NCBI RefSeq assembly: GCF_004792695.1
Contig: NZ_SRXU01000008.1
Location: 62,001-126,000 of the forward strand
Length of the DNA stretch: 64,000 bases
Reading direction: 5' to 3'
DNA from: Sphingomonas naasensis
GTDB lineage: Bacteria > Pseudomonadota > Alphaproteobacteria > Sphingomonadales > Sphingomonadaceae
The notes beneath the pieces are model-generated. The model was given only the letters and a program-made list of their open reading frames with translations. It did no database searches and was not told the origin of the DNA. A program made the translations under genes and the position numbers. Below, piece by piece: positions 47,780 to 57,471 of the stretch. Each line of letters begins with the position of its first letter. Positions within the stretch are counted from its first letter, which is position 1.

Positions 47780-49621
47780 GTGACCAAGCTGAAGCTGTTT
47801 CTCTTTGCCTCTGCCGCGCTGCTGCCGGCCGTGGCGCATGCCCAGTCCGAGGACGACCAGATCGTCGTCGTCGCATCGGGTGTCGAGCAGGAGGCCGAGA
47901 CCACCGGCCGCTCGATCACTGTGCTCGATCGTGCGACGATCGAGACGCGCCAGACCGTCTCGCTGTCCGATCTGCTCGCCACCACCCCCGGGGTCACCTC
48001 GACCCGCAACGGCGGCCCCGGCGGCGTGACCGCCGTACGCATCCGCGGCGCCGAGGACGCGCAGACGCTCGTCCTGATCGACGGCGTCCGCACCAACGAT
48101 CCCTCGGCTCCCGCCGGCGCGTTCGATTTCGGCAATCTGCTGAGCAGCTCGGTCGAGCGGGTCGAGATCCTGCGCGGCCCCAATTCGGTGATCTGGGGCA
48201 GCCAGGCGCTGGGCGGCGTGGTCAATGTCGTGACCCAGCGGCCGGTCGACGGCATCGAAGCGCGCGCCAATGCCGAATATGGCTATGCCGACCAGATCTC
48301 GGCCAATGCCGCGGTCGCGGCGGGCAACGACACGCTCCAGGGCGCGCTGACCGGCGGCTATTTCCGGACCGACGGCATTTCGCAGGCGGCGGTCGGCACC
48401 GAGGCCGACGGCTATCGCCAATATAATGCCAGCGGGCGCCTCCGCGCCGAGTTCGCGCCGGGCTTCGGCGTCGACCTGCGCGGCTATTACGCCAATTCGC
48501 GGCTCGAGATCGACGGCTTCCCCGCCCCGACCTACAGCTTCGCCGACACCGACGAATATACCACCGCGCAGGAACTCTACGGCTATGCCGGGCTGTTCGC
48601 GAACTTCGGCCCGCTGGCGAACCGCGTCGCCTTCACGATCGCCGACATCAACCGCGACGGCTATGATCCCGCACCCGGCGCCTTCACCCCGCATTATCTC
48701 TATCGCGGCCGCAGCGAGCGCTACGAATATCGCGGCGACGCCAGGCTGGTCGATCAGCTGCGCGTGACCTTCGGCGCCGAGCGCGAGAATCTGCGCTTCT
48801 ATGACGGCAGCGACACCACCCGCGCAGACATCACCAGCTTCTACGGCCAGGCGATCGTCACGCCGATCGAGCGCGTGACGCTGACCGCCGGCATTCGCAA
48901 CGACGATCACAGCCGCTTCGGCGGCTACACGACCTGGGGTGCCAGCGCCGCGGTCAAGCCGTTCGCGACCACCCTGCTGCGCGCCAGCTATGGCGAAAGC
49001 TTCAAGGCGCCGACGCTCTACCAGCTGTTCGCGCCCTTCTACGGCACCGACACGCTCCGGCCCGAGACCGCGAAGAGCTGGGAAGCCGGCATCGAGCAGA
49101 GCGCGCTGGATGGCGCCGCCAAGCTGGGCGTGACGTGGTTCCACCGCGACACCCGCAACCAGATCGATTTCGACCTGATGAGCTTCACCTACGCGAATAT
49201 CGCGCACACCCGCGCCGAGGGCGTCGAGATCGAGCTCGCGCTCAGGCCGGTCGAGGCGCTTACCGTCACCGCCAACTACACCTATACCGACGCCGAGAAT
49301 CGTTCGGCAGGCTTCAAAGGCAACCAGCTGGCGCGCCGTCCGCAGGACACCGCCAGCGTCTCGGCCGATTACCGCCTGCCGTTCGGGCTTTCGCTGGGGG
49401 GCACGGTGACGATCGTCGGGGACAGCTTCAACGATGCGGGCAATTTCACCCGGATCGACGGCTTCGCGCTCGGCAGCATCCGCGCCGAGATGCCGATCGG
49501 CGATCGCTTCGCGCTCTATGGCCGGGTCGAGAACGTCACCGACGAGAAATACGAAGTCGTCTCGGGCTATGGCACCTATGGCCGCGCCGCCTATGCCGGC
49601 GTGCGGCTGAAGCTGAACTGA
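47780..49621 (+). CDS. btuB: TonB-dependent cobalamin receptor BtuB
   Basis: This 613-residue outer-membrane receptor has a signal peptide ([13 protein letters not shown]), a TonB box region (DDQIVVVAS), a plug domain ([20 protein letters not shown] and [23 protein letters not shown] [19 protein letters not shown]), and a 22-strand barrel ending [10 protein letters not shown]. Transport of cobalamin is strongly supported by the riboswitch upstream and the btuFCD genes downstream. The last residue is Asn, not the more usual Phe. Its stop overlaps the btuF ATG by one base. Confidence 0.93.
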   Translation: MTKLKLFLFASAALLPAVAHAQSEDDQIVVVASGVEQEAETTGRSITVLDRATIETRQTVSLSDLLATTPGVTSTRNGGPGGVTAVRIRGAEDAQTLVLIDGVRTNDPSAPAGAFDFGNLLSSSVERVEILRGPNSVIWGSQALGGVVNVVTQRPVDGIEARANAEYGYADQISANAAVAAGNDTLQGALTGGYFRTDGISQAAVGTEADGYRQYNASGRLRAEFAPGFGVDLRGYYANSRLEIDGFPAPTYSFADTDEYTTAQELYGYAGLFANFGPLANRVAFTIADINRDGYDPAPGAFTPHYLYRGRSERYEYRGDARLVDQLRVTFGAERENLRFYDGSDTTRADITSFYGQAIVTPIERVTLTAGIRNDDHSRFGGYTTWGASAAVKPFATTLLRASYGESFKAPTLYQLFAPFYGTDTLRPETAKSWEAGIEQSALDGAAKLGVTWFHRDTRNQIDFDLMSFTYANIAHTRAEGVEIELALRPVEALTVTANYTYTDAENRSAGFKGNQLARRPQDTASVSADYRLPFGLSLGGTVTIVGDSFNDAGNFTRIDGFALGSIRAEMPIGDRFALYGRVENVTDEKYEVVSGYGTYGRAAYAGVRLKLN

Positions 49622-50445
49622 TGAAACGCGCCGCGCTTCTCTGCCTGCTCGCGGCGGGATGCGCGGCGCAACCTTCGGCGCGCGGCGGGGGGATCGTCTC
49701 GCTCAATCCGTGCGCCGACGCGATGCTGGTCGAGCTGGTTCCGCCCGGCCGCATCGCCGCTATCAGCAAATATTCGCGCGATCCCGCGACCTCGTCGATC
49801 GCTCCCGAGGTCGCGCGCCGCTTCCCCATCAATCACGGCACCGCGGAAGAAATCATCGCGCTGCGCCCCGACATCGTCATCGCCGACAGCTTCACATCGG
49901 CCTCGACGCGCGAGGCGTTCGCGCGTGCCGGGGTGAAGGCACTGTACCTCGGCTGGGCCAACACGATCGACCAGAGCAAGGCCCAGGTGCGCGAGCTCGC
50001 CGCCGCAGTCGACGCGGTCCCGGCGGGCGAGGCGATGATCGCGCGGATCGACGCCGCGGTCGCCGCCGCGCGCACCGATCGCCCGCCGGTCCCCGCCTTG
50101 CTGTGGATCGGCGGCAACACCGTCAACGGCGCCAACACCCTGCTCGACGAGATGATGATCAAGGCCGGCTTCAGCGATCACGCTGCGCATTATGGGCTGC
50201 GCGGCACCGGCTATCTGCCGATCGAGCATGTCGTCGCCGATCCACCGCGGGTGATGCTCGTTCCCGATCGCGCCGGCCGCGACGCCGATTCGCGCGCCGC
50301 CGCGATGCGCGGCTGGGCGCTCGCCCGCTCGGGCGCCAGCGTCCATCAGGCACGTTACGACCGCAGCCTCGTCAATTGCGGTGGCCCCGCTATCGCCCGC
50401 GCGATGACGCGGTTGGCAGAAATCCGCCGCGAGGTGACGCCATGA
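49621..50445 (+). CDS. btuF: Cobalamin ABC transporter substrate-binding lipoprotein (BtuF)
   Basis: This 274-residue protein belongs to the class III periplasmic binding family: [20 protein letters not shown] at the start of domain 1, an [17 protein letters not shown] segment, and a rigid helix to domain 2 ([15 protein letters not shown]). An LLAAGC lipobox (Cys14) suggests it is anchored as a lipoprotein rather than free. The context of a cobalamin riboswitch and btuB makes cobalamin the likely ligand; siderophores are an alternative. It overlaps btuC by four bases (ATGA). Confidence 0.87.
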   Translation: MKRAALLCLLAAGCAAQPSARGGGIVSLNPCADAMLVELVPPGRIAAISKYSRDPATSSIAPEVARRFPINHGTAEEIIALRPDIVIADSFTSASTREAFARAGVKALYLGWANTIDQSKAQVRELAAAVDAVPAGEAMIARIDAAVAAARTDRPPVPALLWIGGNTVNGANTLLDEMMIKAGFSDHAAHYGLRGTGYLPIEHVVADPPRVMLVPDRAGRDADSRAAAMRGWALARSGASVHQARYDRSLVNCGGPAIARAMTRLAEIRREVTP

Positions 50446-51413
50446 ACCGCCCCCTCCTCCTCATCCTGCTGTCGCTGCTCGTCGCGCTGCTCTTCGCGGG
50501 GTCGCTGATGGCGGGCAAGGTCTGGGTGCCGCCCACCGTGTGGTTCTCGAGCGATCCGCGCTGGTGGATCATCGCCGAACTGCGCCTGCCGCGCGCGCTG
50601 CTCGGGCTGGCGATCGGTGGCGGGCTCGGGCTCACCGGCGCGGTGCTGCAGGGCTATCTGCGCAATCCGCTCGCCGATCCGGCGGTGGTCGGCGTCTCCT
50701 CCTCGGCGGCGCTCGGCGCGGTCGCCGCGATCGTCGTCTTCGCCGCGAGCGCGCCGCTGACCATCTTCGCCGCGGCGATGCTCGCCGCCTGCGGATCGAT
50801 GCTGCTGCTCGCCGGCCTCGCATGGCGCGCCGACAGCCAGGCCGCCTTCATCCTCGCCGGCACCGTGCTCGCCAGCCTCGGCGGCGCGCTCACCGCCTTC
50901 CTGATCTCGATCGCGCCGAACCCCTTCGCCACCGCCGAGATCATCGACTGGATCATGGGCGCGCTGACCGATCGCAGCTTCGCCGAGGCGCGGCTGGCGT
51001 TGCCCTTCATCGCCGCCGGATCGGCGCTGCTGCTCCTCACCGGCCGCGCGCTCGACGCGCTCACCCTCGGCGAGGATGCGGCGCGCTCGCTCGGCGTGCG
51101 GCTGCGACGCACCCAGCTGTTGATCGTGCTCGGCGCCGGGCTCGCCGTCGGCGCCAGCGTCGCGGTGACGGGCGTAGTCGGTTTCGTCGGGCTGATCGTC
51201 CCGCATCTGCTGCGCCCGCTCACCGGCGCCAGGCCCTCGGCGCTACTGATTCCGGGCGCGCTCGGCGGCGCGGCGCTGGTGCTCGCCGCCGATAGCCTCG
51301 TCCGGCTGGCGCCTGGGGCGTCGGAGATCCGGCTCGGCGTCGCGATGGCGGTGCTCGGGACGCCGTTCTTCTTCCTGCTCCTCCTTAAGATGCGGCGGTC
51401 GCCATGGAACTGA
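50442..51413 (+). CDS. btuC: Cobalamin ABC transporter permease (BtuC)
   Basis: This 323-residue FecCD/BtuC-family permease has about nine to ten membrane helices. Family motifs are visible: LRLPRALLGLAIGGGLGLTG near residue 47, LRNPLADPAVVGVSSSAALG near 72, and the coupling region VGFVGLIVPHLLRPLTGARP near 247. It forms the membrane channel of the uptake system with BtuD as ATPase. It overlaps btuF by ATGA and btuD by ten bases. Iron-siderophore transport is the alternative, but the riboswitch favours B12. Confidence 0.9.
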   Translation: MNRPLLLILLSLLVALLFAGSLMAGKVWVPPTVWFSSDPRWWIIAELRLPRALLGLAIGGGLGLTGAVLQGYLRNPLADPAVVGVSSSAALGAVAAIVVFAASAPLTIFAAAMLAACGSMLLLAGLAWRADSQAAFILAGTVLASLGGALTAFLISIAPNPFATAEIIDWIMGALTDRSFAEARLALPFIAAGSALLLLTGRALDALTLGEDAARSLGVRLRRTQLLIVLGAGLAVGASVAVTGVVGFVGLIVPHLLRPLTGARPSALLIPGALGGAALVLAADSLVRLAPGASEIRLGVAMAVLGTPFFFLLLLKMRRSPWN

Positions 51414-52183
51414 GCGTCAGCGATCTCGCCGTCAGCCTCGGCAACCGCCAGGTGCTGCGCGGCGTCGCCGCCGCCTTCCGCCCGGGCCGGGTGACGGCGA
51501 TCCTCGGCCCCAACGGCTCGGGCAAGTCGACGCTGGTCCGCACGCTCGCCGGGCTGCTCGATGCCGATGCCGGCCATGTCCGCATCGACGGCCGCCATAT
51601 CGCCCGGATCGAGCCGCGCGAGCGCGCCCGGCTGATCGGCTATCTGCCGCAGGACGCGACGGTGCACTGGAACGTCCGCGTGCGCGACCTCGTCGCGCTC
51701 GGCCGGCTACCGCACCGTTCCCCGTTCGCCGGCGAGTCCGAAGCCGATGCGATGGCGATCGGGGCGGCGCTCGCCGCGACCGACACTTTCCCGCTCGCCG
51801 CGCGCGCCACCGACGCGCTCTCCGGCGGCGAGCGCGCCCGGGTGCTGCTCGCGCGGGTGCTTGCCGGCGAACCGCGATGGCTGCTCGCCGACGAGCCGCT
51901 CGCCAGCCTCGATCCGGTGCACCAGCTGGCCCTGCTCGACCAGCTCCGCGCGCTCGCCGCGAGCGGCATGGGCGTGGTGATCGTTCTCCACGATCTGATC
52001 CAGGCCGCGCGCGCCGCCGATGATGTCCTGCTGCTCAAGGCGGGCGAGGTCGTTGCCTTCGGCCCTGCCGCCGAAGCACTGACGCACCAGCCGCTGCGCG
52101 AGGCGTTCGGAGTCGAGGTGATGATCGTCCCCGACGAGCAGGGCCGGCTGCTCCCGGTGCCGATCGGACGAACGAAGGCCTGA
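51404..52183 (+). CDS. btuD: Cobalamin ABC transporter ATP-binding protein (BtuD)
   Basis: This 259-residue ATPase has Walker A GPNGSGKSTLVR near residue 35, the signature LSGGERARVLLAR near 140 and Walker B WLLADEPLASLDP near 160. It powers the BtuC permease. It overlaps btuC by ten bases and ends the operon; a REP-like repeat follows. Its family is also used by siderophore systems. Confidence 0.92.
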   Translation: MELSVSDLAVSLGNRQVLRGVAAAFRPGRVTAILGPNGSGKSTLVRTLAGLLDADAGHVRIDGRHIARIEPRERARLIGYLPQDATVHWNVRVRDLVALGRLPHRSPFAGESEADAMAIGAALAATDTFPLAARATDALSGGERARVLLARVLAGEPRWLLADEPLASLDPVHQLALLDQLRALAASGMGVVIVLHDLIQAARAADDVLLLKAGEVVAFGPAAEALTHQPLREAFGVEVMIVPDEQGRLLPVPIGRTKA

Positions 52184-52201
52184 AGGCTGCCATTTCTCCC
52201 T

Positions 52202-52289
52202 CGTCACCCCGGACTTGTCCCGGGGTCGACTGCGCCAGAGGTGGTATCCTTCGCGGCTCCGTGGATCCCGGAACAAGTCAGGGATGACG
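52202..52289. repeat. REP-like inverted repeat after btuD
   Basis: cgtcaccccggacttgtccc (52202-52221) has an inverted relative ggatcccggaacaagtcagg (52263-52282), ending gatgacgg. It lies between the btu operon and mmsA and may end transcription of the former. Confidence 0.7.
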
Positions 52290-52327
52290 GGATATGGTTG
52301 GGGCTGACAGCCGAACCTCACTGTGCC

Positions 52328-52337
52328 ATTGCGCAAT
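52328..52337. promoter_or_regulatory. ATTGCGCAAT palindrome upstream of mmsA
   Basis: A perfect 10-bp palindrome lies 49 bases before the mmsA start, next to the A+T-rich aataaaatt. It could be an operator or part of a promoter. No binding protein is known from this sequence alone. Confidence 0.3.
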
Positions 52338-52385
52338 AAAATTACACGACGAGTCGGGCCGCAGAGTCCGCCGCAGGAGAGTTTT

Positions 52386-53918
52386 ATGCGCATCATCGAC
52401 CATTTCATCGCGGGTTCCGCCGGCGGCGCCGCCGCGCGCGAGAGCGACGTCTTCGATCCCAATAGCGGCGAGGTCCAGGCCCGCGTGCCGCTCGGCAGCC
52501 AGGCCGATCTCGATCGCGCGATCGCCGCCGCGCAGGCCGCGCAGCCCGGCTGGGCCGCGACCAACCCGCAGCGCCGCGCCCGTGTGATGTTCAGGTTCAA
52601 GGAGCTGGTCGAGGCGAACATGGAGTCGCTCGCCCACACGCTCTCGTCCGAGCACGGCAAGGTCATCGCCGATTCGAAGGGCGACATCCAGCGCGGGCTC
52701 GAGGTGATCGAGTTCGCCTGCGGCATCCCCCATGCGCTCAAGGGCGAGTACACCCAGGGCGCCGGCCCCGGCATCGACGTCTATTCGATGCGTCAGCCGC
52801 TGGGCATCGGCGCGGGCATCACGCCGTTCAACTTCCCGGCGATGATCCCGATGTGGATGTTCGGCGTCGCGATCGCCTGCGGCAACGCCTTCATCCTCAA
52901 GCCCAGCGAGCGCGATCCTTCGGTCCCCGTCCGCCTCGCCGAGCTGATGCGCGAGGCCGGGTTGCCCGAGGGCATCCTCCAGGTAGTCCATGGCGACAAG
53001 GAGATGGTCGACGCGATCCTCGATCACCCGGCGATCTCGGCGGTGAGCTTCGTCGGCTCGTCCGACATCGCGCATTATGTCTATCGCCGCGGCGTCGCGG
53101 CCGGGAAGCGCGTCCAAGCGATGGGCGGCGCCAAGAATCACGGCATCGTCATGCCCGATGCCGATCTCGACCAGGTCGTCGCCGATCTCTCGGGCGCGGC
53201 GTTCGGCAGCGCGGGCGAGCGCTGCATGGCGCTGCCGGTGGTCGTCCCCGTCGGCGACAAGACCGCCGACGCGCTGCGCGCCAAACTGATCCCCGCGATC
53301 GAGAAGCTCCGCGTCGGCGTCTCGACCGACAATGACGCGCATTACGGCCCGGTGGTGAACGCCGCGCACAAGGCGCGCGTCGAGAACTGGATCCAGACCG
53401 GAGTCGACGAAGGCGCCGAGCTGGTGGTCGACGGCCGCGGCTTCTCGCTGCAAGGGCATGAGAAGGGCTTCTTCATCGGGCCGAGCCTGTTCGACCGGGT
53501 CACCCCGGACATGGAATCGTACAAGGAAGAGATTTTCGGCCCGGTCCTGCAGATCGTCCGCGCGCCCGATTTCGAGACCGCGGTCCGCCTGCCGAGCGAC
53601 CACCAATATGGCAACGGCGTCGCGATCTTCACCCGCAACGGCCATGCCGCGCGCGAATTCGCCGCGCGCGTGAATGTCGGGATGGTCGGGATCAACGTGC
53701 CGATCCCGGTGCCGGTCGCCTATCACAGCTTCGGCGGCTGGAAGCGCAGCGCGTTCGGCGACGTCAACCAGCATGGCATGGAGGGCGTGCGCTTCTGGAC
53801 CAAGGTCAAGACGATCACCCAGCGCTGGCCCGACGGCTCGGCCGACCTTCCGCGCGGCAGCGAGGACGGCGGGCCCTCGCGCATCCAGGACGCGTTCATC
53901 ATCCCCACAATGGGTTGA
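52386..53918 (+). CDS. mmsA: Methylmalonate-semialdehyde dehydrogenase (CoA-acylating)
   Basis: MmsA oxidises methylmalonate semialdehyde to propionyl-CoA with NAD and CoA, the last step of valine degradation. The 510-residue protein is in the ALDH family. The nucleophile is Cys280 in SAGERCMALP; TPFNFPAMIPMWM and the NAD-binding FVGSS segment are typical of MmsA. The missing Glu general base of other ALDHs is expected in this CoA-acylating class. ATG 52386 (MRIIDHFIAG) was chosen with AGGAGAG upstream. It heads the valine/isobutyrate cluster. Confidence 0.95.
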   Translation: MRIIDHFIAGSAGGAAARESDVFDPNSGEVQARVPLGSQADLDRAIAAAQAAQPGWAATNPQRRARVMFRFKELVEANMESLAHTLSSEHGKVIADSKGDIQRGLEVIEFACGIPHALKGEYTQGAGPGIDVYSMRQPLGIGAGITPFNFPAMIPMWMFGVAIACGNAFILKPSERDPSVPVRLAELMREAGLPEGILQVVHGDKEMVDAILDHPAISAVSFVGSSDIAHYVYRRGVAAGKRVQAMGGAKNHGIVMPDADLDQVVADLSGAAFGSAGERCMALPVVVPVGDKTADALRAKLIPAIEKLRVGVSTDNDAHYGPVVNAAHKARVENWIQTGVDEGAELVVDGRGFSLQGHEKGFFIGPSLFDRVTPDMESYKEEIFGPVLQIVRAPDFETAVRLPSDHQYGNGVAIFTRNGHAAREFAARVNVGMVGINVPIPVPVAYHSFGGWKRSAFGDVNQHGMEGVRFWTKVKTITQRWPDGSADLPRGSEDGGPSRIQDAFIIPTMG

Positions 53919-53983
53919 ACCGAGGATCGACCCGGCGCCCGGCGGCGTTGGGCTCGCGACCGAAACGATCGAGGGGACGAACC

Positions 53984-54478
53984 ATGCGCAACACCGTGAT
54001 GATCGCCGCGCTGCTGTCGCTCGCCGCCTGTGGTGGCGGCGGTGAGCGGACCCCGGCCAACGACACCGTCGCCGTGCCGGAAAATGGCGCGGTCACGCTG
54101 CCCGCGCCGCCCGCAACTCCGGCGGACACGCCCAGCACCGCCTCGTCCGCGGCCGATAGCGGCACCGGCATCCCGGCCGCGCTGCAGGGTCGCTGGGGCC
54201 TCGTCCCCGCCGACTGCACCTCGACCAAAGGCGACAACAAGGGGCTGCTGACGATCAGCGGCGATACGCTGCGCTTCTACGAATCGGTCGGCACGCTCGG
54301 CAACGTCGTCTCGCGCGAGCCCACCCGGATCGTCGCCGACTTCGCGATGACCGGAGAAGGCCAGCAATGGACGCGGCGGATGGTGCTCGACATGCACGAG
54401 AGCGGCAAGACGCTGATCCGCCGCGAGTTGGGTGACGATGCAATGCCGAACCCGCTGCGCTATCAACGTTGCGCATGA
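53984..54478 (+). CDS. Hypothetical lipoprotein, 164 aa
   Basis: The lipobox LSLAAC with Cys16 marks a lipoprotein; a Gly run follows (GGGG), then a Pro/Ala/Thr-rich linker and a globular domain (LQGRWGLVPADCTSTKGDNK) with two Cys (the second at the end, RYQRCA). I do not recognise a named family, though similar small proteins are common in sphingomonads. Its stop overlaps the deacetylase ATG by four bases (ATGA). It is embedded between valine genes. Confidence 0.75.
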   Translation: MRNTVMIAALLSLAACGGGGERTPANDTVAVPENGAVTLPAPPATPADTPSTASSAADSGTGIPAALQGRWGLVPADCTSTKGDNKGLLTISGDTLRFYESVGTLGNVVSREPTRIVADFAMTGEGQQWTRRMVLDMHESGKTLIRRELGDDAMPNPLRYQRCA

Positions 54479-55407
54479 TCCGCAGCCTCGCCACGCTCGC
54501 CGCGCTTCTGCTGCTCGCCTTCGCCCCCGCGGCGAACGCGCAGAAGCGCATCGCGCTCACCTTCGACGATACGCCGCGCGGCGTCGGCGCCTTCTTCAGC
54601 AAGGAGGAGCGCGCCAAAAGGCTGATCGCGGGGCTGAAGAAGGCGCGGGTCCGGCAGGCGGCGTTCTTCGTCAATCCGGGCAAGGTGGCGAGCCCGGCCG
54701 ATGCGGCGCTGGTAGATGGCTATGTCCGCGCCGGGCACGTCATCGCCGATCACGGCTTCAGCCACCTGCATCTCAACCAGCTGAGCGCCGCCGACTACCT
54801 CGCCGATATCGACAAGGCCGAGACGTGGCTCGCGCCGCGGCCCGGCCGCCGCCCATGGTTCCGCTATCCGTTCCTCGACGAGGGCGGCAAGGACAAGGCC
54901 AGGCGCGATGCAGTCCGCGCCGGGCTGGCCGCGCGTGGTCTGACCAACGGCTATGTCACTGCCGAAGGCTCGGACTGGAACATGGAGCAGCTCGCGATCG
55001 ACGCGGAAAAGGCCGGCAAGACGATCGACATGGCGGCACTGCGCGATCTCTATGTCGAGACGCATGTCGAGGCAGCCGACTTCGCCGACGCGCTGATGGT
55101 CAGGACGATCGGCCGCTCGCCGCCGCACGTGATGCTGCTCCACGAGACCGATATCGCCGCGCTCTACATCGCCGATCTGGTCAAGGCGCTCCGCGCCGAT
55201 GGCTGGGAGATCGTGACGGCGGATGTCGCCTATGCCGATCCGCTCCGCACCGCCGCGCCCGACGTGCCGAGCGCCAACGGCACGCTCACCGAGCTGCTCG
55301 CCTGGGAGAAGGGCCTGCCGGCGCCGCGCTGGTACGAACGCAACGACATCAAGCTCGCCAATGCGCTCTTCGCCGAGCGGGTGCTGCACGAGGCGCCAGC
55401 GCCATGA
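54475..55407 (+). CDS. Polysaccharide deacetylase family protein
   Basis: This 310-residue protein has a signal peptide (LLAFAPAANAQ) and a NodB-homology domain. The metal site motif is visible as LTFDDTPRG (Asp31, Asp32) and DHGFSHLHLNQLS (His residues). Such enzymes remove acetyl groups from chitin, peptidoglycan or other polymers, mostly outside the cytoplasm. The ATG at 54475 overlaps the upstream stop (ATGA), and the stop overlaps the next start. An enzyme of this kind within the valine gene cluster is unusual. Confidence 0.9.
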   Translation: MIRSLATLAALLLLAFAPAANAQKRIALTFDDTPRGVGAFFSKEERAKRLIAGLKKARVRQAAFFVNPGKVASPADAALVDGYVRAGHVIADHGFSHLHLNQLSAADYLADIDKAETWLAPRPGRRPWFRYPFLDEGGKDKARRDAVRAGLAARGLTNGYVTAEGSDWNMEQLAIDAEKAGKTIDMAALRDLYVETHVEAADFADALMVRTIGRSPPHVMLLHETDIAALYIADLVKALRADGWEIVTADVAYADPLRTAAPDVPSANGTLTELLAWEKGLPAPRWYERNDIKLANALFAERVLHEAPAP

Positions 55408-56321
55408 GCATCGCGATCGCCCTCGCGCTGCTGCAGACCGCGTCGATCCCGCCGCCGCCGATCTTCCCGCACTATTATTACGGCCCGGTCCGCATGTGCG
55501 CGGGCGCGCTCGCCGCCGACGTCCGGGCCGGCGAAGGCTATGAGTCCGTCGGCAGCAGCGAGATCCTGAACCTCGCCGAAGGCAGGATCGGGATCCAGGG
55601 CTGGATGTACGACGACGACGCCTATCGCGACATCGCCGCGCCGCTCGGCAAGGTGGCGGTGCCCGGCTTCGGCACGCTCGAACGCTGGTCGCTCGGCTCG
55701 CGCAACCGGCCGGGGCGCTGGACCGGCTATGTCTATCAGGCCGGCCCCAATTCTCGGCTCGAGATCACCTCGGACCGCTTCGACGGCAGCGACGCCGATT
55801 TCGCGGTCCTCCGACGGATCGCCACCGGCGATGCCGCCACGGCGATGTGCGCGGAAATCCCCGCGGCGCTGCGTGCCACGCCCGAGCGCGAGGTGCCGAT
55901 GATGCTGTGGTTCGCGCCCAAGGCCTATCCGGGCCGGCGAACGCTGTGCACGACCAGCCTCGCGCTCGACATTGCCGACGGCGAGCAGGCAGTGCTGCCG
56001 TGGATCCCGCTCAACCATTTCGGTGTCGACCGCGACGGCGTCCGCATCGGCGTGTTCGGCGACTTTTATCCAGCGCGAGACAAGCCGCTGCCCAAGGGCG
56101 CGCTGCTCGACGATGCCGGTTTCGTGCTCGAAGCCACCCCGCAGGCGAAGGACGCGCGGGTCGCCTATCACACGCTCAAGCGTCTCAGCGAGCCGCATTC
56201 GAGCTTCAACGTCACCTTCGCCTACACCCCCGGCACCCCCGAAGCGGCCGTGCGCGGCGTCGCGCAGCGCCTGCGCGCGCGCCGTCCCGACGACCGCTGC
56301 CTCTCCCCGGAGCCCCGATGA
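55404..56321 (+). CDS. Hypothetical protein, 305 aa, probably exported
   Basis: This 305-residue protein starts with a short hydrophobic stretch (MSIAIALALLQTASIPPPP) that may be a signal sequence. Three Tyr in a row follow (HYYYGP). The middle contains several Cys, and the C-terminus (ARRPDDRCLSPEPR) is basic. I do not recognise a family. ATG 55404 overlaps the deacetylase stop, and its own stop overlaps the acyl-CoA dehydrogenase start (both ATGA). It is tightly coupled to both neighbours. Confidence 0.7.
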   Translation: MSIAIALALLQTASIPPPPIFPHYYYGPVRMCAGALAADVRAGEGYESVGSSEILNLAEGRIGIQGWMYDDDAYRDIAAPLGKVAVPGFGTLERWSLGSRNRPGRWTGYVYQAGPNSRLEITSDRFDGSDADFAVLRRIATGDAATAMCAEIPAALRATPEREVPMMLWFAPKAYPGRRTLCTTSLALDIADGEQAVLPWIPLNHFGVDRDGVRIGVFGDFYPARDKPLPKGALLDDAGFVLEATPQAKDARVAYHTLKRLSEPHSSFNVTFAYTPGTPEAAVRGVAQRLRARRPDDRCLSPEPR

Positions 56322-57463
56322 CCACGCAATTCGACCTCACCGACGAGCAGCTCCAGATCCAGGAGATGGCGCGCCAGTTCACTGCCGATGCGATCACCCC
56401 GCACGCGGCCGAATGGGACGAGAAGCACCTCTTCCCGCGCGACACGATCAAGGCTGCGGCCGAACTCGGCTTCGCTTCGATCTATGTCTCGGAGGAATCG
56501 GGCGGGATCGGGCTCGGCCGGCTCGAGGCGGCGCTGATCATGGAGGCGATGGCCTATGGCTGCCCGTCGACCAGCGCGTTCATCTCGATCCACAACATGG
56601 CGAGCTGGATGATCGACACCTTCGGAAGCCAGGCGATCAAGGACAAATACCTCCCCTCGCTGATCACGATGGACCGCCTCGCCAGCTATTGCCTCACCGA
56701 GCCCAGCTCGGGCTCCGACGCCGCTGCGCTCAAGACCCGCGCGATCCTCGACGGCGACCATTATGTCGTCAACGGCTCCAAGCAGTTCATTTCGGGCGCC
56801 GGCGAGAACGAGATTTACGTCACGATGGTCCGCACCGGCGCGGAAGGCCCCAAGGGCATTTCGTGCCTCGTGATCGAGAAGGACATGGCGGGGGTCAGCT
56901 TCGGCGCCAACGAACGCAAGCTCGGCTGGCATTCGCAGCCGACCCGGCAGGTGACCTTCGAGGACGTCCGCGTGCCGGTCGAGAACCGCGTCGGCGGCGA
57001 AGGCGAAGGCTTCCGCTTCGCGATGATGGGGCTCGACGGCGGCCGGCTCAACATCGGCGCCTGCTCGCTGGGCGGCGCGCAGCGCTGCCTCGACGAGGCG
57101 GTGAAGTACACGAAGGACCGCCAGCAGTTCGGCAAGCCGATCGCCGACTTCCAGAACACCCAATTCGTCCTCGCCGACATGGCGACCGAACTGGAGGCCG
57201 CCCGCGCATTGCTCTATCTCGCCGCCGCCAAGGTCACCGCTGGCGCGCCCGACAAGACCAAATTCGCCGCGATGGCCAAGCGCCTCGCCACCGACACCGG
57301 CTCGTCGGTGGTCGATCGCGCGCTCCAGCTGCATGGCGGCTACGGCTATCTGATGGACTATCCGATCGAGCGCTTCTGGCGCGACCTGCGCGTCCATTCG
57401 ATCCTCGAAGGGACCAACCAGGTGATGCGGATGATCGTCGGACGGGAGCTGACGCGGCAATGA
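56318..57463 (+). CDS. Isobutyryl-CoA dehydrogenase (acyl-CoA dehydrogenase family)
   Basis: This 381-residue FAD enzyme has the acyl-CoA dehydrogenase fold. YCLTEPSSGSDAAALKT near residue 126 is the flavin-contact segment, and the catalytic base Glu lies in VHSILEGTNQVMRMIVG near residue 368. In the context of mmsA, a 3-hydroxyisobutyryl-CoA hydrolase and mmsB, the likely substrate is isobutyryl-CoA from valine; butyryl-CoA is an alternative. It overlaps the previous gene by ATGA. Confidence 0.9.
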   Translation: MTTQFDLTDEQLQIQEMARQFTADAITPHAAEWDEKHLFPRDTIKAAAELGFASIYVSEESGGIGLGRLEAALIMEAMAYGCPSTSAFISIHNMASWMIDTFGSQAIKDKYLPSLITMDRLASYCLTEPSSGSDAAALKTRAILDGDHYVVNGSKQFISGAGENEIYVTMVRTGAEGPKGISCLVIEKDMAGVSFGANERKLGWHSQPTRQVTFEDVRVPVENRVGGEGEGFRFAMMGLDGGRLNIGACSLGGAQRCLDEAVKYTKDRQQFGKPIADFQNTQFVLADMATELEAARALLYLAAAKVTAGAPDKTKFAAMAKRLATDTGSSVVDRALQLHGGYGYLMDYPIERFWRDLRVHSILEGTNQVMRMIVGRELTRQ

Positions 57464-57471
57464 GTCTCCTG

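Noticed and set aside
46058..49207. 1049-residue minus-strand frame starting within btuB
   Set aside because: Only the last 437 residues match a receptor; the rest is antisense to btuB and the riboswitch.
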